Below the pieces are notes generated by a model. That model saw nothing but the letters and a program-made list of their open reading frames with translations, did no database searches and was not told the origin of the DNA. From Schleiferiaceae bacterium (GTDB lineage: Bacteria > Bacteroidota > Bacteroidia > Flavobacteriales > Schleiferiaceae): DNA of 64,000 nucleotides. Shown piece by piece: positions 19,801 to 32,795 of the stretch (position 1 is the stretch's first letter; every line of letters begins with the position of its first letter). A program made the translations under genes and the position numbers. The DNA lies in assembly GCA_029254375.1 (NCBI GenBank), contig JAQWXR010000021.1, forward strand, positions 18,081-82,080. Direction: 5' to 3'.

Positions 19801-19992
19801 ATGAAAATGAATGAAATCCAAAACCTGTCTCAGGAGGAATTGATGAACCAATTGACATCTGTCAAGAAGGAGTTGGCTGATATGCAGCGCAAGCATCGCA
19901 TCAGCCCAATGGAGAACCCAATGGTGATCCAGGCAACGCGCAAAGTCGTGGCACGCTTGTCCACGGAAGTCACTAACCGCCAAGGTAAATAA
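19801..19992 (+). CDS. rpmC: 50S ribosomal protein L29
   Basis: 63 residues forming two helices (MKMNEIQNLSQEELMNQL; MENPMVIQATRKVVARL). L29 lies by the tunnel exit next to L23 and aids trigger-factor docking. Confidence 0.96.
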   Translation: MKMNEIQNLSQEELMNQLTSVKKELADMQRKHRISPMENPMVIQATRKVVARLSTEVTNRQGK

Positions 19993-20001
19993 TTGAGGTC
20001 G

Positions 20002-20262
20002 ATGGAAAATCAACGCAACCTCCGCAAAGAGCGAACTGGTGTAGTCACTAGTTCAGCAATGGACAAAACGGTCACTGTGAGCGTTTCTCGTCGCGTGAAG
20101 CATGCCATGTATGGCAAGTTCATCACGTTTTCGAAGAAGTTTCACGCCCATGATGAGACCAACGATTGCAATAAGGGCGACACCGTTCGCATCATGGAGA
20201 CTCGTCCCATGAGTAAAACTAAAGTCTGGCGCGTCGTAGAAATTATCGAAAGAGCTAAGTAA
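20002..20262 (+). CDS. rpsQ: 30S ribosomal protein S17
   Basis: 86 residues from [13 protein letters not shown]; a TTG three codons upstream is possible but the ATG fits the family N-terminus. S17 is an OB-fold primary binder of the 16S 5' domain ([18 protein letters not shown]). Confidence 0.96.
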   Translation: MENQRNLRKERTGVVTSSAMDKTVTVSVSRRVKHAMYGKFITFSKKFHAHDETNDCNKGDTVRIMETRPMSKTKVWRVVEIIERAK

Positions 20263-20264
20263 AG

Positions 20265-20633
20265 ATGTTACAAACAGAATCACGTCTCCGCGTAGCGGAC
20301 AATACGGGTGCCAAAGAGGTTTTGGTCATTCGTGTATTGGGTGGTACACGCCGTCGATATGCCTCCGTGGGCGACAAAATTGTCGTCACCATTAAGGAAG
20401 CAGCTCCAGCGGGTACAGCCAAGAAGGGCACCGTCTCAAAAGCGGTAGTCGTTCGTACCAAGAAAGAAGTACGCCGTCCCGACGGTTCATACATCCGCTT
20501 TGATGACAACGCTTGTGTGTTGCTCGGTGCAAATGGTGAGATGCGCGGAACGCGTGTTTTTGGACCAGTTGCACGTGAGTTGCGCGACAAGCAGTACATG
20601 AAGATTGTTTCCTTGGCACCTGAAGTGCTTTAA
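20265..20633 (+). CDS. rplN: 50S ribosomal protein L14
   Basis: 122 residues ([19 protein letters not shown]). L14 forms intersubunit bridges with 16S helix 14 and is the docking site of the silencing factor RsfS. It starts 2 bases after rpsQ. Confidence 0.98.
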   Translation: MLQTESRLRVADNTGAKEVLVIRVLGGTRRRYASVGDKIVVTIKEAAPAGTAKKGTVSKAVVVRTKKEVRRPDGSYIRFDDNACVLLGANGEMRGTRVFGPVARELRDKQYMKIVSLAPEVL

Positions 20634-20646
20634 GAATCTGAATACA

Positions 20647-20967
20647 ATGGCAAAGTTTCATATCAAAACAGGAGACACGGTGATGATCATTGCCGGAGCT
20701 TCCAAAGGGAAGTCGGGCCGCGTGGTCCGCGTGATCCCCAAGCAGCAACGCGCTGTGGTGGAAGGTGTCAATATGATCACCAAGCATCTCAAGCCCACGG
20801 CGAGCAGTCCCCAAGGAGGCATCGAAAAAATGGAAGCACCTATTCACGTTTCAAACTTGATGGTGATGGACGCAACGGGAATTCCCTCGCGTACTCGTCT
20901 TGAGGTTGGTGAGAATGGTAAAACCGTCCGAATTTCCGTTAAATCTGGTAATCCCCTTGCGAAATAA
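20647..20967 (+). CDS. rplX: 50S ribosomal protein L24
   Basis: 106 residues from [22 protein letters not shown], the KOW-containing start; an upstream ATG overlapping rplN was rejected. L24 is an assembly initiator near the tunnel exit. One-base overlap with rplE. Confidence 0.97.
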   Translation: MAKFHIKTGDTVMIIAGASKGKSGRVVRVIPKQQRAVVEGVNMITKHLKPTASSPQGGIEKMEAPIHVSNLMVMDATGIPSRTRLEVGENGKTVRISVKSGNPLAK

Positions 20968-21506
20968 TGGAGCCTAAACTGAAGACAGACTTTCACAGTA
21001 AGGTAGTACCTGCGTTGAAGGAGCAGTTTGCTTACACAAACGATTTACAAGTTCCGCGCTTGCAAAAAATTGTTTTGAGCCAAGGTATTGGTGCAGCTGT
21101 ATCAGACAAAAAATTGGTTGATAATGCGGTGGAGGAAATGACCATCATTGCCGGGCAGCGTGCTGTTCCAACCAAATCCAAGAAGGATATCTCAAACTTC
21201 AAATTGCGTAAGGGTATGCCTGTTGGCGCACGCGTCACGCTACGTGGAGAGCGTATGTACGATTTCTTAGAGCGCCTTTTGGTGTCTGCTCTACCTCGTA
21301 TCCGCGACTTCCAGGGAGTAAAAGAAGGCTTTGATGGCCGTGGTAACTTTACCATGGGTATCACAGAGCAAATCATCTTTCCAGAGATTGAGATCGACAA
21401 AGTAAATCGCATCGCCGGTATGGACATCACGTTCGTTAGCTCTGCGAAAACAGACAAGGAGTGCAAAGCGCTTCTCCAGGAATTCGGAATGCCTTTCAAA
21501 AAATAA
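20967..21506 (+). CDS. rplE: 50S ribosomal protein L5
   Basis: 179 residues. L5 binds 5S rRNA with L18 and contacts P-site tRNA. The family blocks [34 protein letters not shown] and a C-terminal [14 protein letters not shown] are present. Confidence 0.98.
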   Translation: MEPKLKTDFHSKVVPALKEQFAYTNDLQVPRLQKIVLSQGIGAAVSDKKLVDNAVEEMTIIAGQRAVPTKSKKDISNFKLRKGMPVGARVTLRGERMYDFLERLLVSALPRIRDFQGVKEGFDGRGNFTMGITEQIIFPEIEIDKVNRIAGMDITFVSSAKTDKECKALLQEFGMPFKK

Positions 21507-21509
21507 GTT

Positions 21510-21779
21510 ATGGCCAAAGAATCAATGAAGGCGCGTGAGCGCAAACGTGAAGCTATGGTAGCTAAGTATGCCACCAAGCGTCAGGCTCTAAAAGAAGCTG
21601 GCGATTATGAAGGTTTACAAAAGCTTCCTAAAAATGCATCCCCTGTGCGTCTGCACAATCGGTGCAAATTGACGGGTCGTCCCCGTGGGTATATGCGCCA
21701 GTTTGGTTTATCCCGCGTTACGTTCCGTGAAATGGCCTTGAATGGAATGATTCCAGGTGTTAAGAAGAGCAGCTGGTAA
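21510..21779 (+). CDS. rpsN: 30S ribosomal protein S14, zinc-independent form
   Basis: 89 residues ending [11 protein letters not shown]. This is the longer form without zinc-binding CxxC pairs; only one Cys is present ([12 protein letters not shown]). S14 lies in the 30S head. Confidence 0.97.
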   Translation: MAKESMKARERKREAMVAKYATKRQALKEAGDYEGLQKLPKNASPVRLHNRCKLTGRPRGYMRQFGLSRVTFREMALNGMIPGVKKSSW

Positions 21780-21799
21780 TCCTCCGAATTGTAAAGAAC

Positions 21800-22198
21800 A
21801 TGTATACAGATCCAATTGCAGATTTCCTGACTCGCATTCGCAACGGCGCTAAAGCCGGTCATGCAGTCGTCGAAGTGCCTTCAAGCAACATGAAGGTGGA
21901 AATTGCCCGTCTTTTGCAAGACCAAGGCTTTATCGCCAGCTACAAAGTAGATCAGGACGGTCCTCAGGGAACGCTCAAAGTGGCTTTGAAGTATGAAAAA
22001 TCCTCAAAGCGTCCTGTGATTCGCGGTCTTGACCGTGCTTCACGTCCAGGTTTGCGCAACTATAAATCAGCAACAACGCTTCCCCGTGTTAAGAACGGTT
22101 TGGGTGTCGCTTTAGTCAGCACGTCGCAAGGCATGATGACCGATAAGGATGCTCGTTCTAAGAACATCGGTGGAGAAGTTATCTGCTACGTTTACTAA
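21800..22198 (+). CDS. rpsH: 30S ribosomal protein S8
   Basis: 132 residues (DPIADFLTRIRNG; C-terminal NIGGEVICYVY). S8 binds 16S helix 21 and in E. coli represses the spc operon; no separate leader is seen here. Confidence 0.98.
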   Translation: MYTDPIADFLTRIRNGAKAGHAVVEVPSSNMKVEIARLLQDQGFIASYKVDQDGPQGTLKVALKYEKSSKRPVIRGLDRASRPGLRNYKSATTLPRVKNGLGVALVSTSQGMMTDKDARSKNIGGEVICYVY

Positions 22199-22207
22199 AT
22201 CGACGAT

Positions 22208-22759
22208 ATGTCACGTATAGGTAAATCCCCCATCACGATTCCTGCCGGTGTAAGCATCACGGTAGAGAACTCTGTGGTCACGGTTAAAGGAAGTAAGGGC
22301 GCTCTCGTCCAAGTTGTTCCTGCCGAGATCGGTATCGAAATTGAAGAGAATGTGTTGACTGTGACACGTCCTTCTGATTCTAAACCACACCGCGCAGCGC
22401 ACGGCTTGTACCGTTCTCTCATCAACAATATGGTTGTTGGAGTTTCTGAAGGCTTCTCAAAGCGTTTGGAGTTGGTCGGTGTCGGTTTCCGTGCCAGCCA
22501 CCAGGGTCAAGTGTTAGACTTGTCGTTGGGCTTCTCCCACACTATTACAATGCAACTTCCCAATGAAGTGGTCGTCAATACCATCAGCGATAAGGGTAAA
22601 AACCCAATAATTGAGTTGTCTTCGTTTGACAAGCAATTGGTTGGTATGGTCGCTTCTAAGATTCGTGCATTCCGCAAGCCTGAGCCATACAAAGGAAAAG
22701 GTGTTCGTTATGTTGGTGAAATCGTTCGCAAGAAGGCTGGTAAGTCTGCAGGCAAATAA
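22208..22759 (+). CDS. rplF: 50S ribosomal protein L6
   Basis: 183 residues with two similar domains (MSRIGKSPITIPAGV; FRKPEPYKGKGVRYVGE at the C-terminus). L6 lies near the sarcin-ricin loop and factor-binding site. Confidence 0.98.
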   Translation: MSRIGKSPITIPAGVSITVENSVVTVKGSKGALVQVVPAEIGIEIEENVLTVTRPSDSKPHRAAHGLYRSLINNMVVGVSEGFSKRLELVGVGFRASHQGQVLDLSLGFSHTITMQLPNEVVVNTISDKGKNPIIELSSFDKQLVGMVASKIRAFRKPEPYKGKGVRYVGEIVRKKAGKSAGK

Positions 22760-22772
22760 TCCATAAGAGATC

Positions 22773-23129
22773 ATGGCAACTAAAGAAATGACCCGTAGAG
22801 ACCGTATTCACTTGCGTATTCGCAAAGTGGTGAATGGAACGGCAAAATGCCCACGCTTGGCCGTATATCGCAGTAGTAAAGAAATTTATGCTCAGTTGGT
22901 AGACGACGAGAATGGAACGACCCTGGCAATGGTATCCTCCTTGTCTAAAAATGGGGAGCCATTAACAGGTAGTAAGACGGAGCAAGCTGCTCAAGTTGGT
23001 AAGAAAATGGCCGAGGCCGCTATGGCTAAAGGCATCGATTGTGTCGCATTTGATCGTGGAGGGTTTCTCTACCACGGACGTGTCAAGGCTTTAGCCGAAG
23101 GTGCACGTGAAGGCGGACTGAAATTCTGA
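22773..23129 (+). CDS. rplR: 50S ribosomal protein L18
   Basis: 118 residues. L18 is a 5S rRNA binder ([42 protein letters not shown]). Confidence 0.98.
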   Translation: MATKEMTRRDRIHLRIRKVVNGTAKCPRLAVYRSSKEIYAQLVDDENGTTLAMVSSLSKNGEPLTGSKTEQAAQVGKKMAEAAMAKGIDCVAFDRGGFLYHGRVKALAEGAREGGLKF

Positions 23130-23137
23130 TTTTAGAG

Positions 23138-23656
23138 ATGAAAGAAATTACCTCAAAGAAAGTTAAGCCTAGCGGCTTGGAGCTCGTGGATCGCCTCGTA
23201 GGGGTTCAGCGCGTTACCAAAGTAACTAAAGGCGGTCGTGCCTTTGGATTCACAGCGATTGTCGTTGTGGGTGACGAGCACGGTATCGGTGGTTACGGTC
23301 TAGGCAAGAGCAAAGAAGTATCCGAGGCAGTGACCAAGGGTATTGAAGATGCGAAAAAGAATTTGTACCGCTTCCCCATTGTCAAAGGATCAATTCCTCA
23401 CGAACAGGATGGAAAATTCGGTGGAGCGCGCGTATTCTTACGTCCAGCTTCTTCCGGTACTGGCGTGATCGCCGGTGGTGCAATGCGTCACGTGTTGGAA
23501 AGCGTGGGTGTCCACGACGTTTTGGCGAAGTCTAAGGGTTCTTCGAACCCACACAACTTAGTGAAAGCGACCTTTATGGCCCTTCACCAATTGCGTGATG
23601 CCAAGCAAGTAGCTCGTACCCGTGGGGTAGAGGTTTCTAAAGTATTTAACGGCTGA
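23138..23656 (+). CDS. rpsE: 30S ribosomal protein S5
   Basis: 172 residues with an N-terminal double-stranded-RNA-like domain ([21 protein letters not shown]) and a C-terminal fold. The loop around KVTKGG is the spectinomycin-resistance region. S5 supports fidelity and mRNA entry. Confidence 0.98.
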   Translation: MKEITSKKVKPSGLELVDRLVGVQRVTKVTKGGRAFGFTAIVVVGDEHGIGGYGLGKSKEVSEAVTKGIEDAKKNLYRFPIVKGSIPHEQDGKFGGARVFLRPASSGTGVIAGGAMRHVLESVGVHDVLAKSKGSSNPHNLVKATFMALHQLRDAKQVARTRGVEVSKVFNG

Positions 23657-23666
23657 TCCACCTATC

Positions 23667-23849
23667 ATGGCACGTATTAAGATAACTCAAGTTCGCAGCA
23701 TCATCAATCGCCCTCCCAACCAGAAAGCCACTATGGTGGCGTTGGGATTGCGCAAGATGAATCATAGCGTGGAGCACGAGAACACTCCCCAGATTGCAGG
23801 CATGGTTCGCACCGTGAATCACCTCGTTCAAGTTGAAGAAGTTAAATAA
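23667..23849 (+). CDS. rpmD: 50S ribosomal protein L30
   Basis: 60 residues (IKITQVRSIINRPPNQKATMVALGLRK split across strand-helix-strand). It is the standard short bacterial form between rpsE and rplO. Confidence 0.97.
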   Translation: MARIKITQVRSIINRPPNQKATMVALGLRKMNHSVEHENTPQIAGMVRTVNHLVQVEEVK

Positions 23850-23858
23850 GTAGAATCT

Positions 23859-24305
23859 ATGTCACTTCACAATATTAAACCCGCCGCTGGATCTACGTTC
23901 ACCAAGAAGCGTCTTGGCCGTGGAGAGGGTAGTGGTTCCGCAGGCACCGCTGGTCGTGGTCACAAAGGACAAAAGTCTCGTTCTGGCTACAGCAAGAAAA
24001 TCGGTTTCGAAGGAGGTCAAATGCCCCTTCAGCGCCGTGTGCCAAAGTTTGGATTCACCAACCCAAATCGTGTGGAATACCGCGCAATCAATTTGGATAT
24101 CATCCAAGCCCTAATTGAAGAAAAGAAAGTTACGGAGATCAATTTGGACGTGTTGATGCAGAATGGCCTAGCCGGAAAGCATGACTTAGTCAAAGTTCTT
24201 GGCCGTGGCACGTTAACTACTGCCCTCAAAGTTTCTGCGCATAAATTCAGTGCATCTGCATCTGCAGCGATTGAAGCCGCCGGTGGTTCAGTAGAAACAC
24301 TCTAA
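23859..24305 (+). CDS. rplO: 50S ribosomal protein L15
   Basis: 148 residues. Its glycine/basic N-terminal extension (KKRLGRGEGSGSAGTAGRGHKG) penetrates 23S rRNA. It precedes secY by 10 bases as in most bacteria. Confidence 0.98.
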   Translation: MSLHNIKPAAGSTFTKKRLGRGEGSGSAGTAGRGHKGQKSRSGYSKKIGFEGGQMPLQRRVPKFGFTNPNRVEYRAINLDIIQALIEEKKVTEINLDVLMQNGLAGKHDLVKVLGRGTLTTALKVSAHKFSASASAAIEAAGGSVETL

Positions 24306-24315
24306 GGATCTAGAT

Positions 24316-25647
24316 ATGAAGCGATTTATCCAAACCCTCCAGAACATTTGGCGCATTGCCGAGCTGCGTGAGAAGATTCTCATGACAGCAGGATTGCTCT
24401 TAGTGTATCGTTTGGGTTCGAATGTGGTGCTTCCCGGTATTGATCCTGAATCACTAGGTCAACTAAAGAACCAGTCTTCGGAAGGCTTGGTGGGCTTAAT
24501 TAATGCCTTCTCGGGGGGTGCCTTTGCAAATGCATCCGTTTTGGCTTTAGGTATCATGCCTTACATCTCAGCTTCGATTGTCATTCAATTGGCTGGTTTG
24601 GCTGTTCCTAGCATTCAAAAGATGCAGAAGGAAGGGGAGTCAGGTCGTCGCAAGTTGAACCAGATTACGCGCTACTTGACTATTTTGATTGTAGCCGCCC
24701 AAGCGCCAGGCTACATTACCAACTTGCTCATGCAAGGTGTCACGGTTACTATGCCCATGCCAACCTTTTGGTTCGCTTCATGGACTGTAATTATTGCTGG
24801 TACCATTTTCGCCATGTGGTTAGGGGAGCGGATCACTGAAAAGGGTATTGGAAACGGTATCTCTCTTTTAATCATGATCGGTATTGTTGCGACTTTACCG
24901 CAAGCATTCTTCCAAGAATTGGTCACCCAGCTTAGCCCTGCGGGCGGTGGTTGGATTAAGTTTCTACTCGAGTTGGTAGCCATCTATCTTGTTTTTCTTT
25001 TCGCCATTGCTATCACGCAAGCAGTTCGCCAAATTCCTTTGGAATATGCCAAACGCGTGGCAGGTGGGAGTAGTAAATCTCTTGGGCGCAGCTACTTGCC
25101 TATCCGTGTCAACGCCTCGGGTGTGATGCCGATCATCTTCGCTCAAGCCTTGATGTTCATTCCACTGACGGTGGTTCAGTACACAGGATTAGAAGGAGCA
25201 AGCGCGACTTGGATGGTAGATGTTTTTGGAGATATCCAAGGCTTCTGGTACAATTTTGTGTTTGCCATGTTGATTTTGGTCTTCACCTATTTTTATACGG
25301 CGATCCAAATCAATACGACGCAGATTGCTGATGATCTTAAACGTAATGGTGGCTTCGTACCAGGAATTAAACCAGGTGAGGCAACAGGCAGCTACATCGA
25401 TGATGTTTTGGCCAAGATCACTCTACCAGGCGCCATTCTACTTGCCGTCATTGCCATCATGCCATCCATTGCGATGACTGCCGGAATGAATATGCAATGG
25501 GCTCAGTTCTACGGAGGTACCTCTCTGTTAATTATCGTAGGTGTCGTTCTCGACACCTTGATGCAAGTTGAAAGTTATTTGTTGAACAGCCACTACGACG
25601 GTCTCATGGACGGAGGTCGTTTGTCGGGCAGAAACAACGCGTTTTGA
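24316..25647 (+). CDS. secY: Protein translocase subunit SecY
   Basis: 443 residues with about ten predicted membrane helices. SecY forms the inner-membrane channel for post-translational and SRP-dependent export. Family blocks are [11 protein letters not shown], the plug and TM2 region ([26 protein letters not shown]), the basic cytosolic loop ([23 protein letters not shown]) and the C-terminal [18 protein letters not shown]. infA follows after one base; adk and map, which often sit here, are absent and map is at 37.7 kb. Confidence 0.98.
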   Translation: MKRFIQTLQNIWRIAELREKILMTAGLLLVYRLGSNVVLPGIDPESLGQLKNQSSEGLVGLINAFSGGAFANASVLALGIMPYISASIVIQLAGLAVPSIQKMQKEGESGRRKLNQITRYLTILIVAAQAPGYITNLLMQGVTVTMPMPTFWFASWTVIIAGTIFAMWLGERITEKGIGNGISLLIMIGIVATLPQAFFQELVTQLSPAGGGWIKFLLELVAIYLVFLFAIAITQAVRQIPLEYAKRVAGGSSKSLGRSYLPIRVNASGVMPIIFAQALMFIPLTVVQYTGLEGASATWMVDVFGDIQGFWYNFVFAMLILVFTYFYTAIQINTTQIADDLKRNGGFVPGIKPGEATGSYIDDVLAKITLPGAILLAVIAIMPSIAMTAGMNMQWAQFYGGTSLLIIVGVVLDTLMQVESYLLNSHYDGLMDGGRLSGRNNAF

Positions 25648-25648
25648 T

Positions 25649-25864
25649 ATGGCGAAACAAGGCGGAATAACTCAAGACGGCACCATCACCGAAAACCTTT
25701 CAAACGCAATGTTTCGCGTCGAATTGGAAAACGGCCATGTGGTGACGGCACATATCTCAGGTAAGATGCGGATGCACTACATCAAGCTTCTGCCTGGGGA
25801 TCGTGTAAAACTGGAGTTGTCTCCGTATGATTTGTCCAAAGCACGTATTACCTACCGTTATTAA
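25649..25864 (+). CDS. infA: Translation initiation factor IF-1
   Basis: 71 residues, OB fold ([31 protein letters not shown] in outline; ends RITYRY). It blocks the A site during initiation. It begins one base after secY. Confidence 0.97.
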   Translation: MAKQGGITQDGTITENLSNAMFRVELENGHVVTAHISGKMRMHYIKLLPGDRVKLELSPYDLSKARITYRY

Positions 25865-25886
25865 AAGATTTGTTTAGAAACACACC

Positions 25887-26003
25887 ATGAAAGTTCGAGC
25901 ATCACTTAAAAAACGTAGCGCTGATTGCAAGATTGTCCGTCGAAAGGGCCGCTTGTATATCATCAACAAGAAGAATCCGAAGTTGAAGCAACGACAAGGT
26001 TAA
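25887..26003 (+). CDS. rpmJ: 50S ribosomal protein L36, zinc-less form
   Basis: 38 residues starting [20 protein letters not shown] and ending KLKQRQG. The start and the HKQRQG-like end identify L36, but of the usual CCCH zinc ligands only Cys14 remains (position 11 is Ser, 27 is Asn, and the His position is Leu). This is the zinc-independent form common in Bacteroidota. It is short and easily missed. Confidence 0.95.
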   Translation: MKVRASLKKRSADCKIVRRKGRLYIINKKNPKLKQRQG

Positions 26004-26021
26004 ACCCATTAGACGAAAGAA

Positions 26022-26399
26022 ATGGCGAGAATTGCTGGCATAGACCTCCCGAAAAATAAGCGTGGAGAAATTGGTCTGACCTATATCTACGGAATTGGTC
26101 GTTCCCGTTCGCGTGAAATCCTCACGGCGGCTGGAGTTGATATTAACATCAAAGTTCAAGACTGGACGGATGATCAACTACAGGAAATCCGTAATTGGAT
26201 CACGGACAATGTAAAAGTGGAAGGGGAACTTCGTTCCGAAACCCAAATGAACATCAAGCGATTGATGGATATCGGATGCCAGCGCGGTATTCGCCACCGT
26301 CTTGGTCTGCCCCTTCGAGGTCAGCGCACCAAGAATAACTCACGCACTCGCAAGGGCAAGCGTAAGACGGTTGCAAACAAGAAAAAGGTAACGAAATAA
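26022..26399 (+). CDS. rpsM: 30S ribosomal protein S13
   Basis: 125 residues ([48 protein letters not shown]). S13 forms the head bridge to the 50S subunit and contacts P-site tRNA with its basic tail. Confidence 0.98.
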   Translation: MARIAGIDLPKNKRGEIGLTYIYGIGRSRSREILTAAGVDINIKVQDWTDDQLQEIRNWITDNVKVEGELRSETQMNIKRLMDIGCQRGIRHRLGLPLRGQRTKNNSRTRKGKRKTVANKKKVTK

Positions 26400-26409
26400 T
26401 CCATAACTG

Positions 26410-26808
26410 ATGGCTAAGTCTACCAAGTCTACAAAGACGACGAAAAAGCGCAAGGTTAAAGTGGAAGCTGTGGGTGAAGCTCACGTAACCTCCACGTTTA
26501 ACAACATCATCATTGCTCTGACCAATACGCAGGGTCAAGTCATTTCTTGGTCCTCCGCGGGCAAGATGGGCTTCCGTGGTTCTAAGAAGAATACGCCCTA
26601 CGCTGCGCAGATGGCAGCAGAAAATGCAGCAGGGGTAGCCGTTGAGGCTGGCTTGCGCAAAGTAAAGGTGTATGTAAAAGGCCCAGGTAACGGTCGCGAG
26701 TCTGCGATTCGAAGCTTGAACAATTCAGGCATCGAGGTCACTGAAATTGTGGATATTACCCCAATTCCCCACAATGGTTGCCGTCCACCAAAGCGCCGTC
26801 GCGTATAA
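26410..26808 (+). CDS. rpsK: 30S ribosomal protein S11
   Basis: 132 residues. S11 is a platform protein near the Shine-Dalgarno helix ([23 protein letters not shown]-terminal [13 protein letters not shown]). The N-terminus has a Lys/Thr-rich extension ([14 protein letters not shown]). Confidence 0.98.
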   Translation: MAKSTKSTKTTKKRKVKVEAVGEAHVTSTFNNIIIALTNTQGQVISWSSAGKMGFRGSKKNTPYAAQMAAENAAGVAVEAGLRKVKVYVKGPGNGRESAIRSLNNSGIEVTEIVDITPIPHNGCRPPKRRRV

Positions 26809-26829
26809 TTATTTAATTGACAGAAAGAA

Positions 26830-27438
26830 ATGGCACGTTATAGAGGTCCCCTTACGAAGATTGCCCGCCGCTTTGGTGAGCCCATTTTTGGCCCGGATCG
26901 CGCACTTGAAAAGCGCAATTATCCTCCAGGACAACATGGTAACCAGCGCAAGCGTGGTAAGAAATCAGAATACTCTGTTCAATTAGCTGAGAAGCAAAAA
27001 GCGAAGTATACCTACGGAATTTTGGAACGTCAGTTCCGTATTTTATTTGATCGTGCGTCTCGCTCGAAGGATGTTACCGGTGAGGTACTTCTCCAGTTGT
27101 GTGAGAGCCGCTTGGATAACGTAGTATATAGAATGGGCATAGCTCCTACTCGCCGTGGGGCACGTCAATTAGTAGGTCACCGTCACATCACCGTGAATGG
27201 CGATGTATTGAACATTCCTTCATACCAAGTAAAGACCGGAGATGTTATCTCCGTTCGTGAGAAGTCCAAAACCCTCGAGGTTATCACAGCAGCACTTTCT
27301 GGTGGCGGTTCCAACCAATATGGTTGGGTCACCTGGAATGATGCGACCATGACAGGAACTTTCAATAGCGTGCCTTCACGTGATATGATTCCTGAGAACA
27401 TTAAGGAGCAACTGATTGTCGAACTCTACTCGAAATAA
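26830..27438 (+). CDS. rpsD: 30S ribosomal protein S4
   Basis: 202 residues, zinc-less form, with the S4 RNA-binding domain ([33 protein letters not shown] in outline). It is a primary 16S binder and part of the mRNA entry helicase. Confidence 0.98.
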   Translation: MARYRGPLTKIARRFGEPIFGPDRALEKRNYPPGQHGNQRKRGKKSEYSVQLAEKQKAKYTYGILERQFRILFDRASRSKDVTGEVLLQLCESRLDNVVYRMGIAPTRRGARQLVGHRHITVNGDVLNIPSYQVKTGDVISVREKSKTLEVITAALSGGGSNQYGWVTWNDATMTGTFNSVPSRDMIPENIKEQLIVELYSK

Positions 27439-27441
27439 GAT

Positions 27442-28434
27442 ATGGCTATCCTTCAATTCCAAAAGCCTGAAAAGGTTATCGTCAATACGACCACTGATTC
27501 ACACGGCCAGTTTGAATTCCGCCCGTTGGAGCCTGGATATGGCTTGACAGTAGGCAACGCGCTACGTCGTGTATTGTTGAACTCTCTTGAGGGTTTTGCA
27601 TTTACCTCTGTTCGCATCGCTGGTGTTGAGCATGAATTCTCTACCATCAAAGGGGTAGTTGAAGATGTGACTGAAATGGTTCTAAACCTGAAGCAGGTTC
27701 GTCTCAAGCGTCAAATTGATTCTGCTGATGCAGAAACGGTGAAAGTCAGCTTGACAGGCAAAGACCAGTTGACTGCAGGTGACCTTGGGTCGTTCATGGT
27801 CAACTACCAGGTATTAAATCCTGATATGGTAATTTGCCACATGGACCCTTCGGTGAAGTTCGAAATGGAGCTGAGCATCGAAAAAGGCCGTGGATATGTT
27901 CCAGCCGAGGAAAATAAAAAGGTAGACGCCATGTTGGGCACTATCGCTTTGGATGCCATCTACACGCCCATCAAGAACGTTAATTACAGCATCGAAAACT
28001 TCCGTGTTGAGCAGAAGACTGACTTTGAAAAGTTGATCTTGGAAATTCAAACAGACGGTAGCATTGCGCCTCAAGACGCTTTGACCGATGCTGCACAAAT
28101 TTTGATTCAGCACTTCTTGCTTTTCACAGACGAGCGCATGATTCCAGATTCGGAACCTGTGCAAGAGGTGGAGAGCTACGACGAAGAGGTTATGGAAATG
28201 CGCAAGTTGCTCCTAAAGCCATTGACTGAATTGGAACTGAGTGTTCGTGCTTTGAACTGCCTTAAAGCAGCTGAAGTAGAAACTGTAGCCGACTTAGTGT
28301 CATACACGAAAGCCGACTTGATGAAGTTCCGCAACTTTGGTAAGAAGTCATTGACTGAATTGGAAGATTTAGTTGCTCACTTGGGTCTTTCCTTTGGAAT
28401 GGACACCACCAAATACAAACTGGATAAGGAATAA
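27442..28434 (+). CDS. rpoA: DNA-directed RNA polymerase subunit alpha
   Basis: 330 residues. The N-terminal dimerisation domain ([26 protein letters not shown]) assembles beta and beta'. A linker leads to the C-terminal domain (~250-330) with helix-hairpin-helix motifs ([34 protein letters not shown]) that bind UP elements and activators. It starts 3 bases after rpsD. Confidence 0.98.
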   Translation: MAILQFQKPEKVIVNTTTDSHGQFEFRPLEPGYGLTVGNALRRVLLNSLEGFAFTSVRIAGVEHEFSTIKGVVEDVTEMVLNLKQVRLKRQIDSADAETVKVSLTGKDQLTAGDLGSFMVNYQVLNPDMVICHMDPSVKFEMELSIEKGRGYVPAEENKKVDAMLGTIALDAIYTPIKNVNYSIENFRVEQKTDFEKLILEIQTDGSIAPQDALTDAAQILIQHFLLFTDERMIPDSEPVQEVESYDEEVMEMRKLLLKPLTELELSVRALNCLKAAEVETVADLVSYTKADLMKFRNFGKKSLTELEDLVAHLGLSFGMDTTKYKLDKE

Positions 28435-28440
28435 TTTGCA

Positions 28441-28971
28441 ATGAGACACGGCAAGAAATTTAATCACTTGGGCCGCACGGCTTCGCACCGAAAGGCGATG
28501 CTTAGCAATATGGCGAGCTCTTTGATTACCCATAAGCGCATTAACACCACGGTAGCTAAGGCGAAAGAATTGAAGAAATTCGTTGAGCCTTTGGTGACCC
28601 GCTCCAAAGTGGATAGCACGCACAATCGTCGTATGGTATTCAGTTACCTTCAAGATAAGTACGCTGTAACAGAGCTTTTCCGCGAAGTGGCCGTTAAGGT
28701 TGGTGACCGTCCAGGTGGATACACGCGCATCATCAAAACGGGTAACCGTTTGGGTGACAATGCAGAAATGTGCATGATCGAATTGGTTGACTTCAACGAC
28801 ATCTACGGCAACGAGAAGAAGGAAGTTAAAAAGACCACACGTCGTAGCAAGAAAGTCGCAGCGACAGCCGAAGAAGCGGTATCTGTGGAGGCATCTGAAG
28901 TTGTTGTGGAGGAGACTCCTGAAGCATCTGCAGAAGCCCCTGCTGAGATCAACGAAAACGAGACAGAATAA
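28441..28971 (+). CDS. rplQ: 50S ribosomal protein L17 with acidic C-terminal tail
   Basis: 176 residues. The L17 core ([46 protein letters not shown]) ends near residue 123. A ~50-residue tail follows, first basic ([13 protein letters not shown]) then Ala/Glu/Val-rich and acidic ([18 protein letters not shown]). Core L17 is about 115-125 residues. Last gene of the superoperon, followed by a terminator. Confidence 0.97.
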   Translation: MRHGKKFNHLGRTASHRKAMLSNMASSLITHKRINTTVAKAKELKKFVEPLVTRSKVDSTHNRRMVFSYLQDKYAVTELFREVAVKVGDRPGGYTRIIKTGNRLGDNAEMCMIELVDFNDIYGNEKKEVKKTTRRSKKVAATAEEAVSVEASEVVVEETPEASAEAPAEINENETE

Positions 28972-29004
28972 TCAAGCGTACGCGTGAAATCTCTGCTAAC
29001 TTGC

Positions 29005-29035
29005 AAAGGATAAGGGTTTCCCTTATCCTTTTTTT
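29005..29035 (+). terminator. Intrinsic terminator of the ribosomal superoperon
   Basis: Perfect stem AAAGGATAAGGG / CCCTTATCCTTT with TTT loop and a run of seven or more T. It ends immediately before an ATG at 29036, which makes that ATG an unlikely start for carA. Confidence 0.93.
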
Positions 29036-29059
29036 ATGTCCAGTCCTAAGCAATTGTAT

Positions 29060-31442
<2,383 letters not shown>

Positions 31443-31451
31443 ACCACCCTG

Positions 31452-32756
31452 ATGGATCGTATTAAAGAACATTTTCAAACTAAGATTCCTACTGCGCAGG
31501 CTGAAATGAAAGCCTTCTTGGCAAAATATAGCGAGCAGGTGCTTGGTAATATCACGGTAGGGCAGATTTATCAAGGTATGCGTGGGATGCCTGCTTTGAT
31601 TTGCGAAACGAGTAAACTAGATGCTGAAGAAGGAATTCGTTTCCGTGGCTATAGCATTCCAGAACTTCAAAAGTTGCTTCCGGCCTACCCAGGAGCAGCA
31701 GAACCGCTTCCAGAAGGATTGTTCTATCTCATTTTAATGAATGAACTCCCTACGGATGACGATGTTCGTCGCGTAAGTAACAACTGGGCGCGCCGTGCTA
31801 TCGTGCCGCCGCACGTATTCAAAACTATTGATGCGCTTCCGAGCTACACTCACCCTATGACCCAATTTGTGGTGGGCATTATGGCCTTGCGCACTGAAAG
31901 CGAATTTGCCAAGGCCTATGCAAATGGAGTTTCTAAAGCAGATTATTGGGACACGACGTATGAGGATGCGATGAACCTCATTGCTCGCCTTCCAAGGATT
32001 GCCGCATACATTTATCGCCGCGCGTACAAGAACGGAGAGCATATTGAGCCCGATACAAAATTGGATTGGGCGGGCAATTTTGCACACATGCTCGGCTACG
32101 ATAATGAGGAGTTCCGCGAGTTGATGCGCTTGTACATGACCATTCACTCGGATCACGAAGGAGGGAATGTGTCAGCACACACCGTCCACCTTGTGGGATC
32201 TGCTTTGTCTGATGCCTATCAAAGCTTTGCGGCGGGCATGAATGGTTTGGCAGGCCCATTGCATGGTTTGGCAAATCAGGAGGTAATCAAGTGGACCTTG
32301 GAAATGAAAGAGGCCATTGGTTCTGAAAATCCAAGCCAAGAGGAAATTGCTTCATATTGCAAGCAAACTCTAGCCGCTGGAAAGGTGATTCCCGGCTTCG
32401 GTCATGCCGTTTTGCGCAAAACTGACCCACGTTACACAGCACAGCGTGAGTTTGCCATGAAGCATATGCCAGAGGATCCGTTATTTCAAGTCATCTCGAA
32501 TATCTACGATGTAGTTCCAGGGATACTAGAGGAGACAGGAAAGGTGAAGAATCCTTGGCCAAACGTTGACGCACACTCGGGCCAATTGCTCATGCACTAT
32601 GGTTTGGTGGAATATGATTTCTACACGGTGATGTTTGGTGTGTCTCGAGCCATTGGTACCCTGACTAATTTGATTTGGGATCGGGCGATGGCGATGCCTT
32701 TGGAGCGTCCTGGTTCAACCACTACAGACTTGCTTAAAAAGCGATTCGAAAACTAG
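31452..32756 (+). CDS. Citrate synthase, mitochondrial-type (Si)
   Basis: 434 residues. It condenses oxaloacetate and acetyl-CoA at the entry to the TCA cycle. The sequence follows the animal mitochondrial enzyme closely: [31 protein letters not shown] (first catalytic His), [15 protein letters not shown] (second His) and [14 protein letters not shown] (catalytic Asp). It is unlike the NADH-regulated hexameric GltA of E. coli. No targeting peptide is present, so the protein is cytoplasmic. The gene ends 60 bases before a terminator overlapping the rpsA promoter. Confidence 0.94.
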   Translation: MDRIKEHFQTKIPTAQAEMKAFLAKYSEQVLGNITVGQIYQGMRGMPALICETSKLDAEEGIRFRGYSIPELQKLLPAYPGAAEPLPEGLFYLILMNELPTDDDVRRVSNNWARRAIVPPHVFKTIDALPSYTHPMTQFVVGIMALRTESEFAKAYANGVSKADYWDTTYEDAMNLIARLPRIAAYIYRRAYKNGEHIEPDTKLDWAGNFAHMLGYDNEEFRELMRLYMTIHSDHEGGNVSAHTVHLVGSALSDAYQSFAAGMNGLAGPLHGLANQEVIKWTLEMKEAIGSENPSQEEIASYCKQTLAAGKVIPGFGHAVLRKTDPRYTAQREFAMKHMPEDPLFQVISNIYDVVPGILEETGKVKNPWPNVDAHSGQLLMHYGLVEYDFYTVMFGVSRAIGTLTNLIWDRAMAMPLERPGSTTTDLLKKRFEN

Positions 32757-32766
32757 ACAAAGTTTA

Positions 32767-32795
32767 TTGTGAATCAATAATTTACCTTATTTTTG
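32767..32795 (+). promoter_or_regulatory. Promoter of rpsA
   Basis: TTG at 32767-32769, 18 bases, then TATTTTTG at 32788-32795 (TAnnTTTG), a good Bacteroidota promoter. It continues as CAGTCC, as at the rpsL promoter. The leader to the rpsA ATG is about 105 bases. Confidence 0.72.

Noticed and set aside
20392..20847. His/Arg-rich minus-strand open frame across rplN and rplX
   Set aside because: Antisense to two conserved ribosomal genes; its composition is an artefact of reading their codons in reverse.
29036..29059. Earlier in-frame ATG for carA
   Set aside because: It directly touches the terminator T-tract of the superoperon, leaving no room for a leader; the next ATG matches the family N-terminus.
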